Below are positions 35,934 to 48,734 of a stretch of DNA of 64,000 nt, piece by piece. The DNA lies in the NCBI GenBank assembly GCA_016714935.1, contig JADKBU010000006.1:1-64000 (forward strand), in the 5' to 3' direction. The first letter of the stretch is position 1; every line of letters starts with the position of its first letter. The stretch comes from Candidatus Accumulibacter propinquus. GTDB taxonomy: Bacteria; Pseudomonadota; Gammaproteobacteria; Burkholderiales; Rhodocyclaceae. Below the pieces are notes generated by a model. It was not told the origin of the DNA, did not search any database, and saw nothing but the letters and a program-made list of their open reading frames with translations. Position numbers and translations under genes: made by a program.

Positions 35934-37154
35934 ATGGACGGCATTCTCAAGGGGTTGCGAGTCGTCGAGGGATCGGCTTTCGTCGCAGCGCCACTGGGCG
36001 GGATGACCCTGGCCCAACTCGGAGCGGAGGTCATCCGTTTCGACCCGATCGGCGGTGGCCTCGACTATCGCCGCTGGCCACTGACCCGCGACGGCCAGCA
36101 CAGCCTGTTCTGGGCAGGCTTGAACAAGGGCAAGCGCTCGATCGCCGTCGACTTCCGCAAGCCGCGCGGCCAGGAGTTGCTGACGCAGTTGATCTGCGCA
36201 CCGGGCGAAAACGCCGGCCTGTTCAGCACCAACTTCCCGGCCAGGGGCTGGCTGAGCTATGAAAAACTGCAAGCGCATCGCCAGGATCTGATCATGATCA
36301 ACCTGACAGGTCGCCGCGACGGCGGCTCGGAGGTGGACTACACGGTCAACCCGCAAATCGGCCTGCCGTTCATGACCGGGCCGACCCACTCTCCGGACGT
36401 GGTGAACCACGTCTTTCCAGCCTGGGACTTCATCAGCGGCCAGATGATTGCCGTTGGCATGCTGGCCGCCGAACGGCATCGGCGACTCAGCGGTGAAGGG
36501 CAGCTGGTACGGCTGGCGCTGAAGGACGTGGCGCTGGCCATGCTCGGCAATTTCGGCATGCTCGCCGAGGTGATGGTCAATGACTCCGAACGGCCACGCC
36601 AGGGCAACTACCTCTACGGCGCGTTTGGCCGCGACTTCGAAACCCTCGACGGCAAGCACTTGATGGTCGTCGGTCTGACCGACATGCAGTGGCAGTGTCT
36701 CACCAGGGCCACGGGTCTGCAGGAAGCGATCGCGGCGTTGGGCACCCGGCTTGGCCTCGACCTGGAAGACGAAGGTAATCGCTTCCGTGCCCGCCAGCAG
36801 ATTGCCGCGCTGATGGAGCCGTGGTTCCACGCGCGCACGCTCGCCGAAGCGGCAGAGATCCTCAATGCCCACCGGGTCACCTGGGGCCCCTACCGCAGCG
36901 TGCGTGAAGCCCTGGCCTGCGACCCGGACTGCTCGGTCGACAATCCGCTGTTCACTCTGACCGAACAGCCGGGCATCGGGTCCTACCTGATGCCGGCCAC
37001 GCCGCTCGAATTCGGTCGTTCACCGCGCCTGCCGGCAATGCCGGCGCCCGCCCTCGGCGAGCATACCGACCAGATTCTGCTCGACATCCTCGGCTTGAGC
37101 GCAGCCGAAGTCGGCCGCCTGCACGATCAGGGCGTCGTCGCCGGGCCCGCCTGA
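35934..37154 (+). CDS. mct: Mesaconyl-CoA C1-C4 CoA-transferase (Mct)
   Basis: 406 residues from ATG 35934, chosen over ATG 35925 because AGGAGG (35918-35923) is then 10 bases away and the protein begins [20 protein letters not shown]. Class III CoA-transferase that moves CoA intramolecularly from C1 to C4 of mesaconate. Visible: [55 protein letters not shown] and [15 protein letters not shown], where the catalytic Asp lies. It differs clearly from SmtA/SmtB in the loop regions, as expected for Mct. Third gene of the operon. Confidence 0.9.
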   Translation: MDGILKGLRVVEGSAFVAAPLGGMTLAQLGAEVIRFDPIGGGLDYRRWPLTRDGQHSLFWAGLNKGKRSIAVDFRKPRGQELLTQLICAPGENAGLFSTNFPARGWLSYEKLQAHRQDLIMINLTGRRDGGSEVDYTVNPQIGLPFMTGPTHSPDVVNHVFPAWDFISGQMIAVGMLAAERHRRLSGEGQLVRLALKDVALAMLGNFGMLAEVMVNDSERPRQGNYLYGAFGRDFETLDGKHLMVVGLTDMQWQCLTRATGLQEAIAALGTRLGLDLEDEGNRFRARQQIAALMEPWFHARTLAEAAEILNAHRVTWGPYRSVREALACDPDCSVDNPLFTLTEQPGIGSYLMPATPLEFGRSPRLPAMPAPALGEHTDQILLDILGLSAAEVGRLHDQGVVAGPA

Positions 37155-37166
37155 ATATCAAAGCCG

Positions 37167-37190
37167 CCGCAGAGAGCAAGCACTCTGCGG
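37167..37190 (+). other. Hairpin between mct and mcl
   Basis: CCGCAGAG (37167-37174) and CTCTGCGG (37183-37190) form a perfect 8-bp stem with an 8-base loop in the 67-bp gap, the widest within the operon. No T-run follows, so it more likely affects mRNA processing or stability than full termination. Confidence 0.45.
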
Positions 37191-37221
37191 TGTATCCACC
37201 CACCTCTGCAGGGAACAAACC

Positions 37222-38265
37222 ATGAAGCTACCCGTTCATTTCTACAAGCCACTCGCCATCGGTGCGCCTCAACCCCTGCGTGAACTGCCGGTGCGGCCGG
37301 AACGAATGATCCACTTCTTTCCGCCGCACATCGACAAGATCCGCGCCAAGGCGCCAGAAACCGCCAGGCAATGCGACGTGATGTGCGGTAACCTCGAGGA
37401 TGCGATCCCGATCGAGTCCAAGGATGCGGCGCGCGCCGGTTTCATCGACCTGCTCGCCAGCCATGACTTCGGCGACACCGGCATGTGGGTGCGGATCAAC
37501 GCCCTGAACAGTCCCTGGGTACTCGACGACCTCAACGAGATCATCAGGCACGTCGGCAACAAGCTCGATGTGATCATGATTCCCAAGGTCGAAGGGCCAT
37601 GGGACATTCATTTCGTCGATCAGTATGTCGCCCTGCTCGAAGCGAAATACGCGATCAGGAAGCCGATTCTGCTGCATGCGCTGCTCGAAACGGCGCAGGG
37701 AGTGACCAACGTCGAGGCGATCTGCGGTGCCAGCCCGCGCATGCATGGTCTGAGCCTCGGCCCGGCCGATCTGGCCGCGTCAAGAGGCATGAAGACGACC
37801 CGTGTCGGTGGTGGCCACCCCGGCTATGGCGTTCTCGCCGACCCCGAGGAAGGCAAGGATCAGCGCGCGTTCTTTCAACAGGACCTCTGGCATTACACCG
37901 TCGCGCGCATGGTCGATGCCGCGGTCGCGCATGGCCTGCGCTCGTTCTATGGCCCGTTTGGCGACCTCAAGGACGAAGCCGCCTGCGAGGCGCAGTTCCG
38001 CAACGCCTTCCTGATGGGCTGCTCCGGCGCATGGTCACTGGCACCGAACCAGATCGCCATTGCCAAGCGTGTTTTCAGTCCCGACATCAAGGAAGTGCTG
38101 TTTGCCAAGCGTATCCTGGAAGCAATGCCCGATGGCAGCGGCGTGGCGACGATCGACGGCAAGATGCAGGACGATGCGACCTGGAAGCAGGCCCGCGTCA
38201 TCGTCGATCTGGCCCGCCTGGTTGCCAGGCGCGACCCGGAACTGGCCGCAGCCTATGGCCTCTAG
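37222..38265 (+). CDS. mcl: Malyl-CoA/beta-methylmalyl-CoA/citramalyl-CoA lyase (trifunctional Mcl)
   Basis: 347 residues. CitE-like TIM-barrel lyase. It condenses glyoxylate with propionyl-CoA to beta-methylmalyl-CoA, cleaves malyl-CoA to acetyl-CoA and glyoxylate, and cleaves citramalyl-CoA to acetyl-CoA and pyruvate. Visible: [20 protein letters not shown] at the N-terminus, [20 protein letters not shown] (metal-ligand region), [45 protein letters not shown] and the C-terminal [13 protein letters not shown] with the catalytic Asp. Length and motif order agree with the Chloroflexus enzyme as I remember it. Confidence 0.95.
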   Translation: MKLPVHFYKPLAIGAPQPLRELPVRPERMIHFFPPHIDKIRAKAPETARQCDVMCGNLEDAIPIESKDAARAGFIDLLASHDFGDTGMWVRINALNSPWVLDDLNEIIRHVGNKLDVIMIPKVEGPWDIHFVDQYVALLEAKYAIRKPILLHALLETAQGVTNVEAICGASPRMHGLSLGPADLAASRGMKTTRVGGGHPGYGVLADPEEGKDQRAFFQQDLWHYTVARMVDAAVAHGLRSFYGPFGDLKDEAACEAQFRNAFLMGCSGAWSLAPNQIAIAKRVFSPDIKEVLFAKRILEAMPDGSGVATIDGKMQDDATWKQARVIVDLARLVARRDPELAAAYGL

Positions 38266-38298
38266 ACCCTTTACTCAAGACTACACGGAGAGACGCCA

Positions 38299-39357
38299 GT
38301 GAGCGAAAAGACCAGGCTGGGCAACTTCTTTGAAGACTTCTGGGTCGGGCAGAAGATCGCCCACGCAACACCGAGAACGATTACCGAAGGGGACGTGGCG
38401 CTATACACCGCGCTCACCGGTTCGCGCTTTGCCACCAATTCGGCCGACACCTTCGCGCACAGCCTGGGTTTCCCGCGGGCGCCGGTGGACGATCTGCTGG
38501 CGTTCAACATGGTCTTTGGCCGCACGGTGCCGGATATTTCGCTCAACGCCATCGCCAACCTCGGTTACGCGGCCGGCCGCTTTGGTCATCCGATCTATCC
38601 AGGAGATACGCTCACCGCCGATTCGACGGTGATCGGCCTCAAGGAAAACAGCGACGGCAAGACCGGCATCGTCTATGTGCGCTCGTGTGGCGTCAACCAG
38701 CGTGGGCAGATCGCACTCGACTATTGCCGCTGGGTGATGGTTCGCAAACGCAATCCCCAATCGCCGGCACCTGCCGCGAGTGTGCCCGATCTGCCCAGCG
38801 CCGTCGCAGCCGCCGACTTGATTGTGCCGACCGGGATCAGGATCGAACAGTACGACTGCGCGCTGGCCGGCAGTTCCGAGTTGTGGGACGACTACCGGGT
38901 CGGCGAGCGCATCGATCATGTGGACGGCATGACCATCGAGGAAAGTGAACACATGATGGCCACCCGACTTTACCAGAACACCGCGCGTGTGCACTTCAAC
39001 CAGCAGGCCGAGCAGGCGGGGCGCTTCGGGCGTCGCATCATCTATGGCGGCTACATCATCAGTCTGGCGCGCGCGCTGTCATTCAATGGCCTGGCCAACG
39101 CCTTCAGCCTCGCGGCGATCAATGGTGGCCGACATGTCTCCCCGGCATTCGCCGGTGATACGGTATACGCCTGGTCGGAAGTGATCGCGCAGTTGATCAT
39201 TCCCGGGCGTCACGATCTCGGTGCCCTGCGGCTACGTACCGTAGCCACCAAGGACCACCCCTGTGTCGACTTCCCCTACAAGAGCCCTGACGGTCGTTAC
39301 GACGCGAGCGTGCTGCTCGACTTCGACTATACGGTGCTGATCCCGCGCCGGGCGTAG
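38299..39357 (+). CDS. mch: Mesaconyl-C1-CoA hydratase (beta-methylmalyl-CoA dehydratase, Mch)
   Basis: 352 residues from GTG 38299 (ACGGAGAGACGCCA upstream). Double hot-dog fold enzyme interconverting beta-methylmalyl-CoA and mesaconyl-C1-CoA. First domain: GNFFEDFWVGQKIAHATPRT and EGDVALYTALTGSRFATNS; second domain: ATRLYQNTARVHFNQQAEQ and GRRIIYGGYIISLARALSFN. The C-terminus VLLDFDYTVLIPRR fits the family. Related mcd genes act in the ethylmalonyl-CoA pathway; the presence of mct, meh and smtAB here argues for the 3-hydroxypropionate-type cycle. Last gene of the operon. Confidence 0.93.
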   Translation: MSEKTRLGNFFEDFWVGQKIAHATPRTITEGDVALYTALTGSRFATNSADTFAHSLGFPRAPVDDLLAFNMVFGRTVPDISLNAIANLGYAAGRFGHPIYPGDTLTADSTVIGLKENSDGKTGIVYVRSCGVNQRGQIALDYCRWVMVRKRNPQSPAPAASVPDLPSAVAAADLIVPTGIRIEQYDCALAGSSELWDDYRVGERIDHVDGMTIEESEHMMATRLYQNTARVHFNQQAEQAGRFGRRIIYGGYIISLARALSFNGLANAFSLAAINGGRHVSPAFAGDTVYAWSEVIAQLIIPGRHDLGALRLRTVATKDHPCVDFPYKSPDGRYDASVLLDFDYTVLIPRRA

Positions 39358-39571
39358 CGGCTACCTTTCGACTCGGCGAGAGCAGCGGCGACACCGCTGG
39401 CACGCGCCGAGGTCGCGCCTTGCCGGTGAATGCTGCGCCGCAGCGCACCGGCAAGTGCACACCCCTGTTTCTGCCTGATCACCGAACCGCAACGGCAAGC
39501 GGAGGCGTTTCCTTGCGTCCCCGGAGAAGACCTGCTCCGAGCCTCGCGCTGCAGCCGTGAGTTGGTTGCTT

Positions 39572-39629
39572 GTTTTCAATTCGTTAGAAGTAAGTTATCC
39601 TGAGCGGGCGTCAAGAGAAAATTGAAAAC
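39572..39629 (+). promoter_or_regulatory. Inverted repeat in the leader of the oxidoreductase operon
   Basis: GTTTTCAATT (39572-39581) and AATTGAAAAC (39620-39629) are perfect complements 38 bases apart, ending 12 bases before the start of the next gene. They could be an operator or a leader structure. The AT-rich stretch between them is the likeliest promoter location in the 284-bp gap. Confidence 0.4.
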
Positions 39630-39641
39630 AATGGAGGAAAC

Positions 39642-40238
39642 ATGTTCCAAGTCCGAATACACGGTCGCGGCGGCCAAGGCGTGGTTACGGCTGCCGAGAT
39701 GTTGTCGATTGCTGCGTTTGAGGAAGGCCGCCATGCCCAGGCCTTCCCGAGTTTCGGTTCCGAGCGTACTGGAGCCCCGGTCGTCGCGTTCTGCCGTATC
39801 GCCGACAAGGAAATCCGGCTGCGCGAACCGATCATGGAACCCGATGCACTGATCATCCAGGATCCGACCCTGCTGTACCAGGTCGATGTCTTCTCCGGCC
39901 TGAAGAAAGGCGGTTACATCCTGATCAACACGACGCGCAGTTTCGACGAGTTGGGGCTGGGCGATTTCGTCCGTGACTGGCCAAAGGAAAGGTTGTGCAC
40001 GGTCCCTGCCACCGATCTCAGTCGCCAGCACGTCGGTCGTCCGATGCCGAATGTTCCCTTGCTGGCCGGCTTTGCCGCCGCCTCGGGTGTCATTCGGCTG
40101 GAGTCGGTGATCAACGCCATCCGGACCAAGTTCCCGGAGAAGATCGCCAACAGCAACATCGCCGCAGCCACCGCGGCTTACCAGTTCGTCCTCGACGAGA
40201 TCGCCAACGCGCGTCAAGAGGAGGTAGTCCATGCTTAA
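39642..40238 (+). CDS. 2-oxoacid:acceptor oxidoreductase gamma subunit (PorG-like)
   Basis: 198 residues. FQVRIHGRGGQGVVTAAEML is the signature of gamma subunits/domains of pyruvate- and 2-oxoacid:ferredoxin oxidoreductases (CoA-binding domain). FPSFGSERTGAPVVAFCRI and VPATDLSRQHVGRPMPN also fit. It assembles with the next two genes. The ATG at 39642 has TGGAGGAAAC upstream, and its end overlaps the alpha-subunit gene by eight bases. Confidence 0.9.
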   Translation: MFQVRIHGRGGQGVVTAAEMLSIAAFEEGRHAQAFPSFGSERTGAPVVAFCRIADKEIRLREPIMEPDALIIQDPTLLYQVDVFSGLKKGGYILINTTRSFDELGLGDFVRDWPKERLCTVPATDLSRQHVGRPMPNVPLLAGFAAASGVIRLESVINAIRTKFPEKIANSNIAAATAAYQFVLDEIANARQEEVVHA

Positions 40239-41484
40239 GCAGACTGAAGGTTCACACGCCGTTGCCGAAGCCGTCGCCCTTTGCCGGCCAGAGGTCATCT
40301 GCGCCTACCCCATCTCGCCACAGACCCATATCGTCGAAGGACTCGGCGAAATGGTCAAGGCCGGCGAAGTCGCAAACTGTGAGTTCATCAACGTTGAATC
40401 CGAATTTGCCGCGATGAGCGTTGCCATCGGCTCTTCGGCAACCGGCGCCCGGACGTACACCGCCACCGCTTCACAGGGTTTGCTGTTCATGGTTGAAGCG
40501 GTGTTCAACGCTTCCGGTCTTGGCCTGCCGATCGTCATGACCGTCGCCAATCGCGCCATCGGCGCACCGATCAACATCTGGAACGATCACTCGGACTCAC
40601 TGTCGCAGCGCGACTGCGGCTGGATACAGCTGTTCGCCGAAACCAATCAGGAAGCCCTCGATCTGCACATCCAGGCCTTCAAGCTGGCTGAAGAAGTGAG
40701 CCTGCCGGTAATGGTCTGCATGGACGGCTTCATTCTGACGCACGCGTACGAACGTGTGGACGTCCCCACTCAGGAGCAGGTCGACGCCTTCCTGCCTCCG
40801 TACGAACCTCGCCAGGTGCTGGACCCGACTCAGCCGGTATCGATCGGCGCGATGGTCGGCCCGGAAGCCTTCTCGGAGGTTCGCTACCTCGCGCACGCCA
40901 AGCAGATGCAGGCGCTCGAACGTATCCCGCAACTGGCTGAGCAATTCAAGGAAGTGTTTGGTCGCGACTCCGGTGGCCTGACACATTCGTACCTGACAGA
41001 CGATGCCGAAACCATCGTCGTGGCCATGGGCTCGGTGCTGGGCACCATCAAGGACACCGTCGACGAGATGCGTGCTGCCGGCGACAAGATCGGTGTGCTG
41101 GGCATCACCTCTTACCGGCCTTTCCCGATCGACAGCGTCCGCGCCGCCCTGCAGAACGCGCAGCGCGTGGTGGTCCTCGAAAAGAGCCTTGCCGTTGGCA
41201 TCGGGGGCATCCTGTCCACCGATGTGCGCATGGCCATGTCCGGTCTGCAACTGCACGGGCATACCGTCGTGGCCGGGCTCGGAGGGCGAGCGATCACCCG
41301 AAAATCGCTGCGCGCCCTGTTTGCCCAGGCCGCGCGCGGTGAACTGGGCCACCTCACCTTCCTCGATCTCGACTGGAACGTGGTCAACAAGCAGCTCGAA
41401 CGCGAGCGCACCACGCGCCGCTCGGGCCCGGCAGCCGAAAGCATGCTGCGCGACGTGGGCGTCATAGCCGCCCGTATTGGCTGA
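40231..41484 (+). CDS. 2-oxoacid:acceptor oxidoreductase alpha subunit (PorA-like)
   Basis: 417 residues. Pyrimidine-binding half of the thiamine diphosphate site: VICAYPISPQTHIVEGLGEM, NVESEFAAMSVAIGSSATGA, YTATASQGLLFMVEAVFNAS, ANRAIGAPINIWNDHSDSL. The C-terminal domain II is seen in VLGITSYRPFPIDSVRAAL and VVVLEKSLAVGIGG. The pattern matches pyruvate- and phenylglyoxylate-type enzymes; pyruvate (to acetyl-CoA + CO2, or the reverse) is the likeliest substrate given the neighbouring pathway and ppdK, but this is inference. AGGAGGTAGTCC precedes the ATG. Confidence 0.9.
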   Translation: MLKQTEGSHAVAEAVALCRPEVICAYPISPQTHIVEGLGEMVKAGEVANCEFINVESEFAAMSVAIGSSATGARTYTATASQGLLFMVEAVFNASGLGLPIVMTVANRAIGAPINIWNDHSDSLSQRDCGWIQLFAETNQEALDLHIQAFKLAEEVSLPVMVCMDGFILTHAYERVDVPTQEQVDAFLPPYEPRQVLDPTQPVSIGAMVGPEAFSEVRYLAHAKQMQALERIPQLAEQFKEVFGRDSGGLTHSYLTDDAETIVVAMGSVLGTIKDTVDEMRAAGDKIGVLGITSYRPFPIDSVRAALQNAQRVVVLEKSLAVGIGGILSTDVRMAMSGLQLHGHTVVAGLGGRAITRKSLRALFAQAARGELGHLTFLDLDWNVVNKQLERERTTRRSGPAAESMLRDVGVIAARIG

Positions 41485-41495
41485 GGACATCGACG

Positions 41496-42509
41496 ATGAG
41501 CTTCCAACCCCTGCATTTTTACCAGACCGGCACCTTCACCATCGGCAACCGCCTGCTCGCCGAAGAAGACCTCAGCGTGCAGTCCGACATCGAGCGTACC
41601 AATTCACTCAACTCCGGACACCGCGCCTGCCAGGGCTGTGGCGAAGCACTTGGCGCTCGTTTCGCCATCGACGCGGCGATGAAGGCCGCGCGTGGCCGCC
41701 TGATCGCGGCCAATGCCACCGGTTGCCTGGAGGTCTTCTCGACACCCTACCCCGAGACCTCCTGGCAGATCCCCTGGATCCACTCGCTGTTCGGCAACAC
41801 CGCTGCAGTCGCCACCGGCATCGCCGCGGCGATCAAGGTGAAAAGACAAAAGGGCGAGATGGGTGACGTCCGCGTCGTGGCTCAGGGCGGTGACGGTGGT
41901 ACCACCGACATCGGCTTCGGCTGCCTGTCGGGAATGTTCGAGCGTAACGACGACGTGCTGTACATCTGCTACGACAACGGCGGCTACATGAATACCGGTG
42001 TGCAACGCAGTTCGGCCACCCCCCCGGCAGCCCGCACGGCAACCACCATGCCGGTCGGCCCGGAGCCTGGCAACGCTTTCGGTCAGGGCAAGTTCGTTCC
42101 GGCGATCGCCATGGCGCACGAGATTCCCTACGTCGCGACGGCCACCGTCGCCGGCCTGCACGACCTCGAATACAAGGTCACCAAGGCCATGGGCATGCGC
42201 GGCGCACGTTACATCCATATTCTGGTGCCCTGCCCGCTGGGCTGGGGCTCGGCGTCGCAGGACACCATCCGGCTGGCGCGCCTGGCCAAGGAAACCGGCA
42301 TTTTTCCGGTCTTCGAGGCCGAACACGGCGAAGTCACCGGCGTCCTGAAGATCCGCCGCCAGCAGCCGGTCGAGGAGTATCTGCGACTGCAGAAACGCTA
42401 TGCCCACCTGTTTGGCAAGACACCGGCAGTGGAAACGATCGCCCGCCTGCAAGCGGCGGCGGACAAGAACATTCGCAAGTACGGACTGCTCGACCAGGAG
42501 GCGAACTGA
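41496..42509 (+). CDS. 2-oxoacid:acceptor oxidoreductase beta subunit (PorB-like)
   Basis: 337 residues. Thiamine diphosphate-binding subunit: GDGGTTDIGFGCLSGMFE and YICYDNGGYMNTGVQRS form the pyrophosphate/Mg site. GHRACQGCGEALGARFAID and ATGCLEVFSTPYP contain the Cys residues that, with later ones, bind a [4Fe-4S] cluster in PorB-type proteins. It ends by overlapping the ATG of the next gene by one base, so the four genes form one tight operon. Confidence 0.92.
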   Translation: MSFQPLHFYQTGTFTIGNRLLAEEDLSVQSDIERTNSLNSGHRACQGCGEALGARFAIDAAMKAARGRLIAANATGCLEVFSTPYPETSWQIPWIHSLFGNTAAVATGIAAAIKVKRQKGEMGDVRVVAQGGDGGTTDIGFGCLSGMFERNDDVLYICYDNGGYMNTGVQRSSATPPAARTATTMPVGPEPGNAFGQGKFVPAIAMAHEIPYVATATVAGLHDLEYKVTKAMGMRGARYIHILVPCPLGWGSASQDTIRLARLAKETGIFPVFEAEHGEVTGVLKIRRQQPVEEYLRLQKRYAHLFGKTPAVETIARLQAAADKNIRKYGLLDQEAN

Positions 42510-44131
42510 TGGACAAACCCTTTGCTATTACCCTCGACCCTGGCTCGTCACTGGCCAACCGCACGGGCTCCTGGCGCACCTCACGGCCGGTCTATCTTGA
42601 CCGCCTGCCGCCCTGCAACAAGCAATGCCCCGCCGGCGAGGACATCCAGGGCTGGCTGTTCCACGCCGAATCCGGTGACTACGAAAGCGCCTGGCGACAC
42701 CTGACGAAAGACAACCCGTTCCCGGCGATCATGGGACGGGTCTGTTACCACACTTGCGAGAGCGCCTGCAACCGCGGCCAACTTGATGCGCCGGTCGGCA
42801 TCAATTCGGTCGAGCACTTTCTCGGCGACGAGGCACTCAAGCGTGGCTGGAAGCTGACGGCACCTGCCGTCGAAACCGGGAAACACGTTTTGGTCGTCGG
42901 CGCGGGCCCCTCGGGCATGTCGGCCGCTTACCACCTGCGTCGACTCGGTCACCGCGTCACGGTGCATGAGGCCGGCCCGCTGCTAGGCGGCATGATGCGC
43001 TTTGGCATTCCCAAGTACCGACTGCCGCGTGACGTACTCGAAGCGGAAATGCAGCGCGTGGTGGACCTCGGCGTCACGGTCAATCTGAACAGCAAGGTCG
43101 CGAACATCCTGGACACCATGCAGGCCGGCGCCTTCGACGCCGCGTTCCTGGCTGTGGGGGCACACATCGGCAAGCGAGCGATGATCCCGGCGGGCGACGC
43201 CGCAAAGATCATCGACGCCATTTCCTTGCTGCGCAGCATGGAAGGTGAAGATAAGCCCATGCTCGGGCGTCGGGTTGTCGTTTATGGTGGCGGCAATACC
43301 GCCATCGACGTGGCACGCACCGCCAAACGCATGGGCGCCGAGCCGCTGATCGTTTATCGCCGCACCCGCGAAAAAATGCCGGCACACGACTTCGAGGTCG
43401 AGGAAGCGCTGCAGGAAGGAATCATGGTCAAGTGGCTATCGACCATCAAGCAGGCCGACGAGTCCTCACTGACCATCGAAAAGATGGCCCTCGACAGCAA
43501 AGGCTTTCCACAGCCGACGGGTGAATTCGAAACCATCGAAGCCGACTCGCTGGTGCTGGCGCTCGGGCAGGACGTCGATCTGGGCCTGCTCGACGGCGTT
43601 CCGGGACTGCAGGTGAGCGATGGCGTGGTGCAGGTCGGTGCCAACATGATGACTGGCCATCCGGGTATCTTCGCGGGTGGAGACATGGTCCCGGCCGAAC
43701 GCAACGTCACGGTCGGCATCGGTCACGGCAAGGCCGCAGCCAAGCACATCGATGCCTGGCTGCGCGGCGAGCAATATGTCCCACCGCCAAAACACGAAGT
43801 CGCAGCGTTCGCCAACCTGAACACCTGGTACTACACCGATGCGCCGAAAACGGTACGTCCCATGCTGGACATCATCCGTCGCCAATCGACCTTCGACGAA
43901 GTCCAGGGCGGTCTCGACGAGGGGACAGCGCTCTTTGAGGCCCGACGCTGCCTTTCCTGCGGCAACTGTTTCGAATGCGACAACTGCTACGGTGTCTGCC
44001 CTGACAACGCAGTGATCAAGCTTGGCCCCGGCAAACGCTTCGAGTTCAACTACGATTACTGCAAGGGCTGTGGGATGTGCGTTGCCGAATGCCCGTGTGG
44101 TGCGATCAAGATGGAGGCCGAAGAAATCTGA
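42509..44131 (+). CDS. GltD-like NAD(P)-dependent flavoprotein subunit fused to a 2x[4Fe-4S] ferredoxin domain
   Basis: 540 residues. The N-terminal Cys set (LPPCNKQCPAGEDIQGW and CYHTCESACNRG) is that of glutamate synthase small-subunit-type proteins. FAD-binding VLVVGAGPSGMSAAYHLRR (about residue 129), NAD(P)-binding VVVYGGGNTAIDVARTAKR (about 252), and a C-terminal ferredoxin with CLSCGNCFECDNCYGVCP and CKGCGMCVAECPCG (residues about 485-530) follow. It probably passes electrons between the oxidoreductase core and NAD(P)H, as the GltD-like subunits of phenylglyoxylate (PadH) and 2-oxoglutarate (KorC) enzymes of aromatic degraders do. Here the ferredoxin is fused instead of being a separate delta subunit. 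Confidence 0.88.
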   Translation: MDKPFAITLDPGSSLANRTGSWRTSRPVYLDRLPPCNKQCPAGEDIQGWLFHAESGDYESAWRHLTKDNPFPAIMGRVCYHTCESACNRGQLDAPVGINSVEHFLGDEALKRGWKLTAPAVETGKHVLVVGAGPSGMSAAYHLRRLGHRVTVHEAGPLLGGMMRFGIPKYRLPRDVLEAEMQRVVDLGVTVNLNSKVANILDTMQAGAFDAAFLAVGAHIGKRAMIPAGDAAKIIDAISLLRSMEGEDKPMLGRRVVVYGGGNTAIDVARTAKRMGAEPLIVYRRTREKMPAHDFEVEEALQEGIMVKWLSTIKQADESSLTIEKMALDSKGFPQPTGEFETIEADSLVLALGQDVDLGLLDGVPGLQVSDGVVQVGANMMTGHPGIFAGGDMVPAERNVTVGIGHGKAAAKHIDAWLRGEQYVPPPKHEVAAFANLNTWYYTDAPKTVRPMLDIIRRQSTFDEVQGGLDEGTALFEARRCLSCGNCFECDNCYGVCPDNAVIKLGPGKRFEFNYDYCKGCGMCVAECPCGAIKMEAEEI

Positions 44132-44154
44132 CCGCAGTACCGCACCAGTCTTGC

Positions 44155-44184
44155 CGCTCCTGACCCGTTTGACGGACAGGAGCG
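44155..44184 (+). terminator. Hairpin after the oxidoreductase operon
   Basis: CGCTCCTG (44155-44162) and CAGGAGCG (44177-44184) form a perfect 8-bp stem 24 bases after the stop codon. No T-run, so termination is uncertain and ppdK, 109 bases further on, might be partly cotranscribed. Confidence 0.4.
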
Positions 44185-44292
44185 TACTTGAACACCGTGG
44201 CCCGATGCAGATCCCGGGTCACCGACTCTGGGGGCACTTCGAGCGTGCCGTTCGAAGTGTCCTTTCCTTGTTTCCTCACCCGCGAGGTATGT

Positions 44293-48293
<4,001 letters not shown>

Positions 48294-48346
48294 CGGGATG
48301 GTACAATCTCGGGTTCAATTCAAACATTCTGCTTTAGGAGACTGAT

Positions 48347-48676
48347 GTGCTGATCAGCACCGCCCACGCCCAACAAGCCGCTGCCGCCACCGACCCGACA
48401 GGCGGCCTCATGCAATTGCTGCCGATCATTCTGATGTTCGTGGTGCTCTACTTTCTGATGGTTCGACCGCAAATGAAGCGCGCCAAGGAACACAAGGCGC
48501 TCGTCGAAGGTCTTGCCAAAGGCGATGAAGTGGTCACCGGCGGCGGCATTGCCGGCCGCGTGACACGGGTCAGCGACAATTTCCTCGCTCTCGAAATCGC
48601 CGACACGGTCGAAATCCAGGTCCAGAAGCAGGCGGTTACGCTGGTTCTGCCCAAGGGAACGCTGAAGTCGCTTTAA
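48347..48676 (+). CDS. yajC: Sec translocon accessory protein YajC
   Basis: 109 residues from GTG 48347, with TTAGGAG upstream. Single membrane helix (LLPIILMFVVLYFLMVRPQ) followed by the family motif QMKRAKEHKALVEGLAKGDEV and GGGIAGRV. It is part of the SecDF-YajC complex that assists the SecYEG channel. First gene of yajC-secD-secF; secD starts 58 bases after it. Confidence 0.96.
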   Translation: MLISTAHAQQAAAATDPTGGLMQLLPIILMFVVLYFLMVRPQMKRAKEHKALVEGLAKGDEVVTGGGIAGRVTRVSDNFLALEIADTVEIQVQKQAVTLVLPKGTLKSL

Positions 48677-48734
48677 CCACCTCCCGGGTAGCCTGCCCTG
48701 CGGCAGTACCCGCGCGCTCGGACCGCAAGCACCC

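Noticed and set aside
39361..39641. Short frames between mch and the oxidoreductase operon
   Set aside because: None has a ribosome-binding site or recognisable sequence; the stretch is better read as terminator/promoter space.
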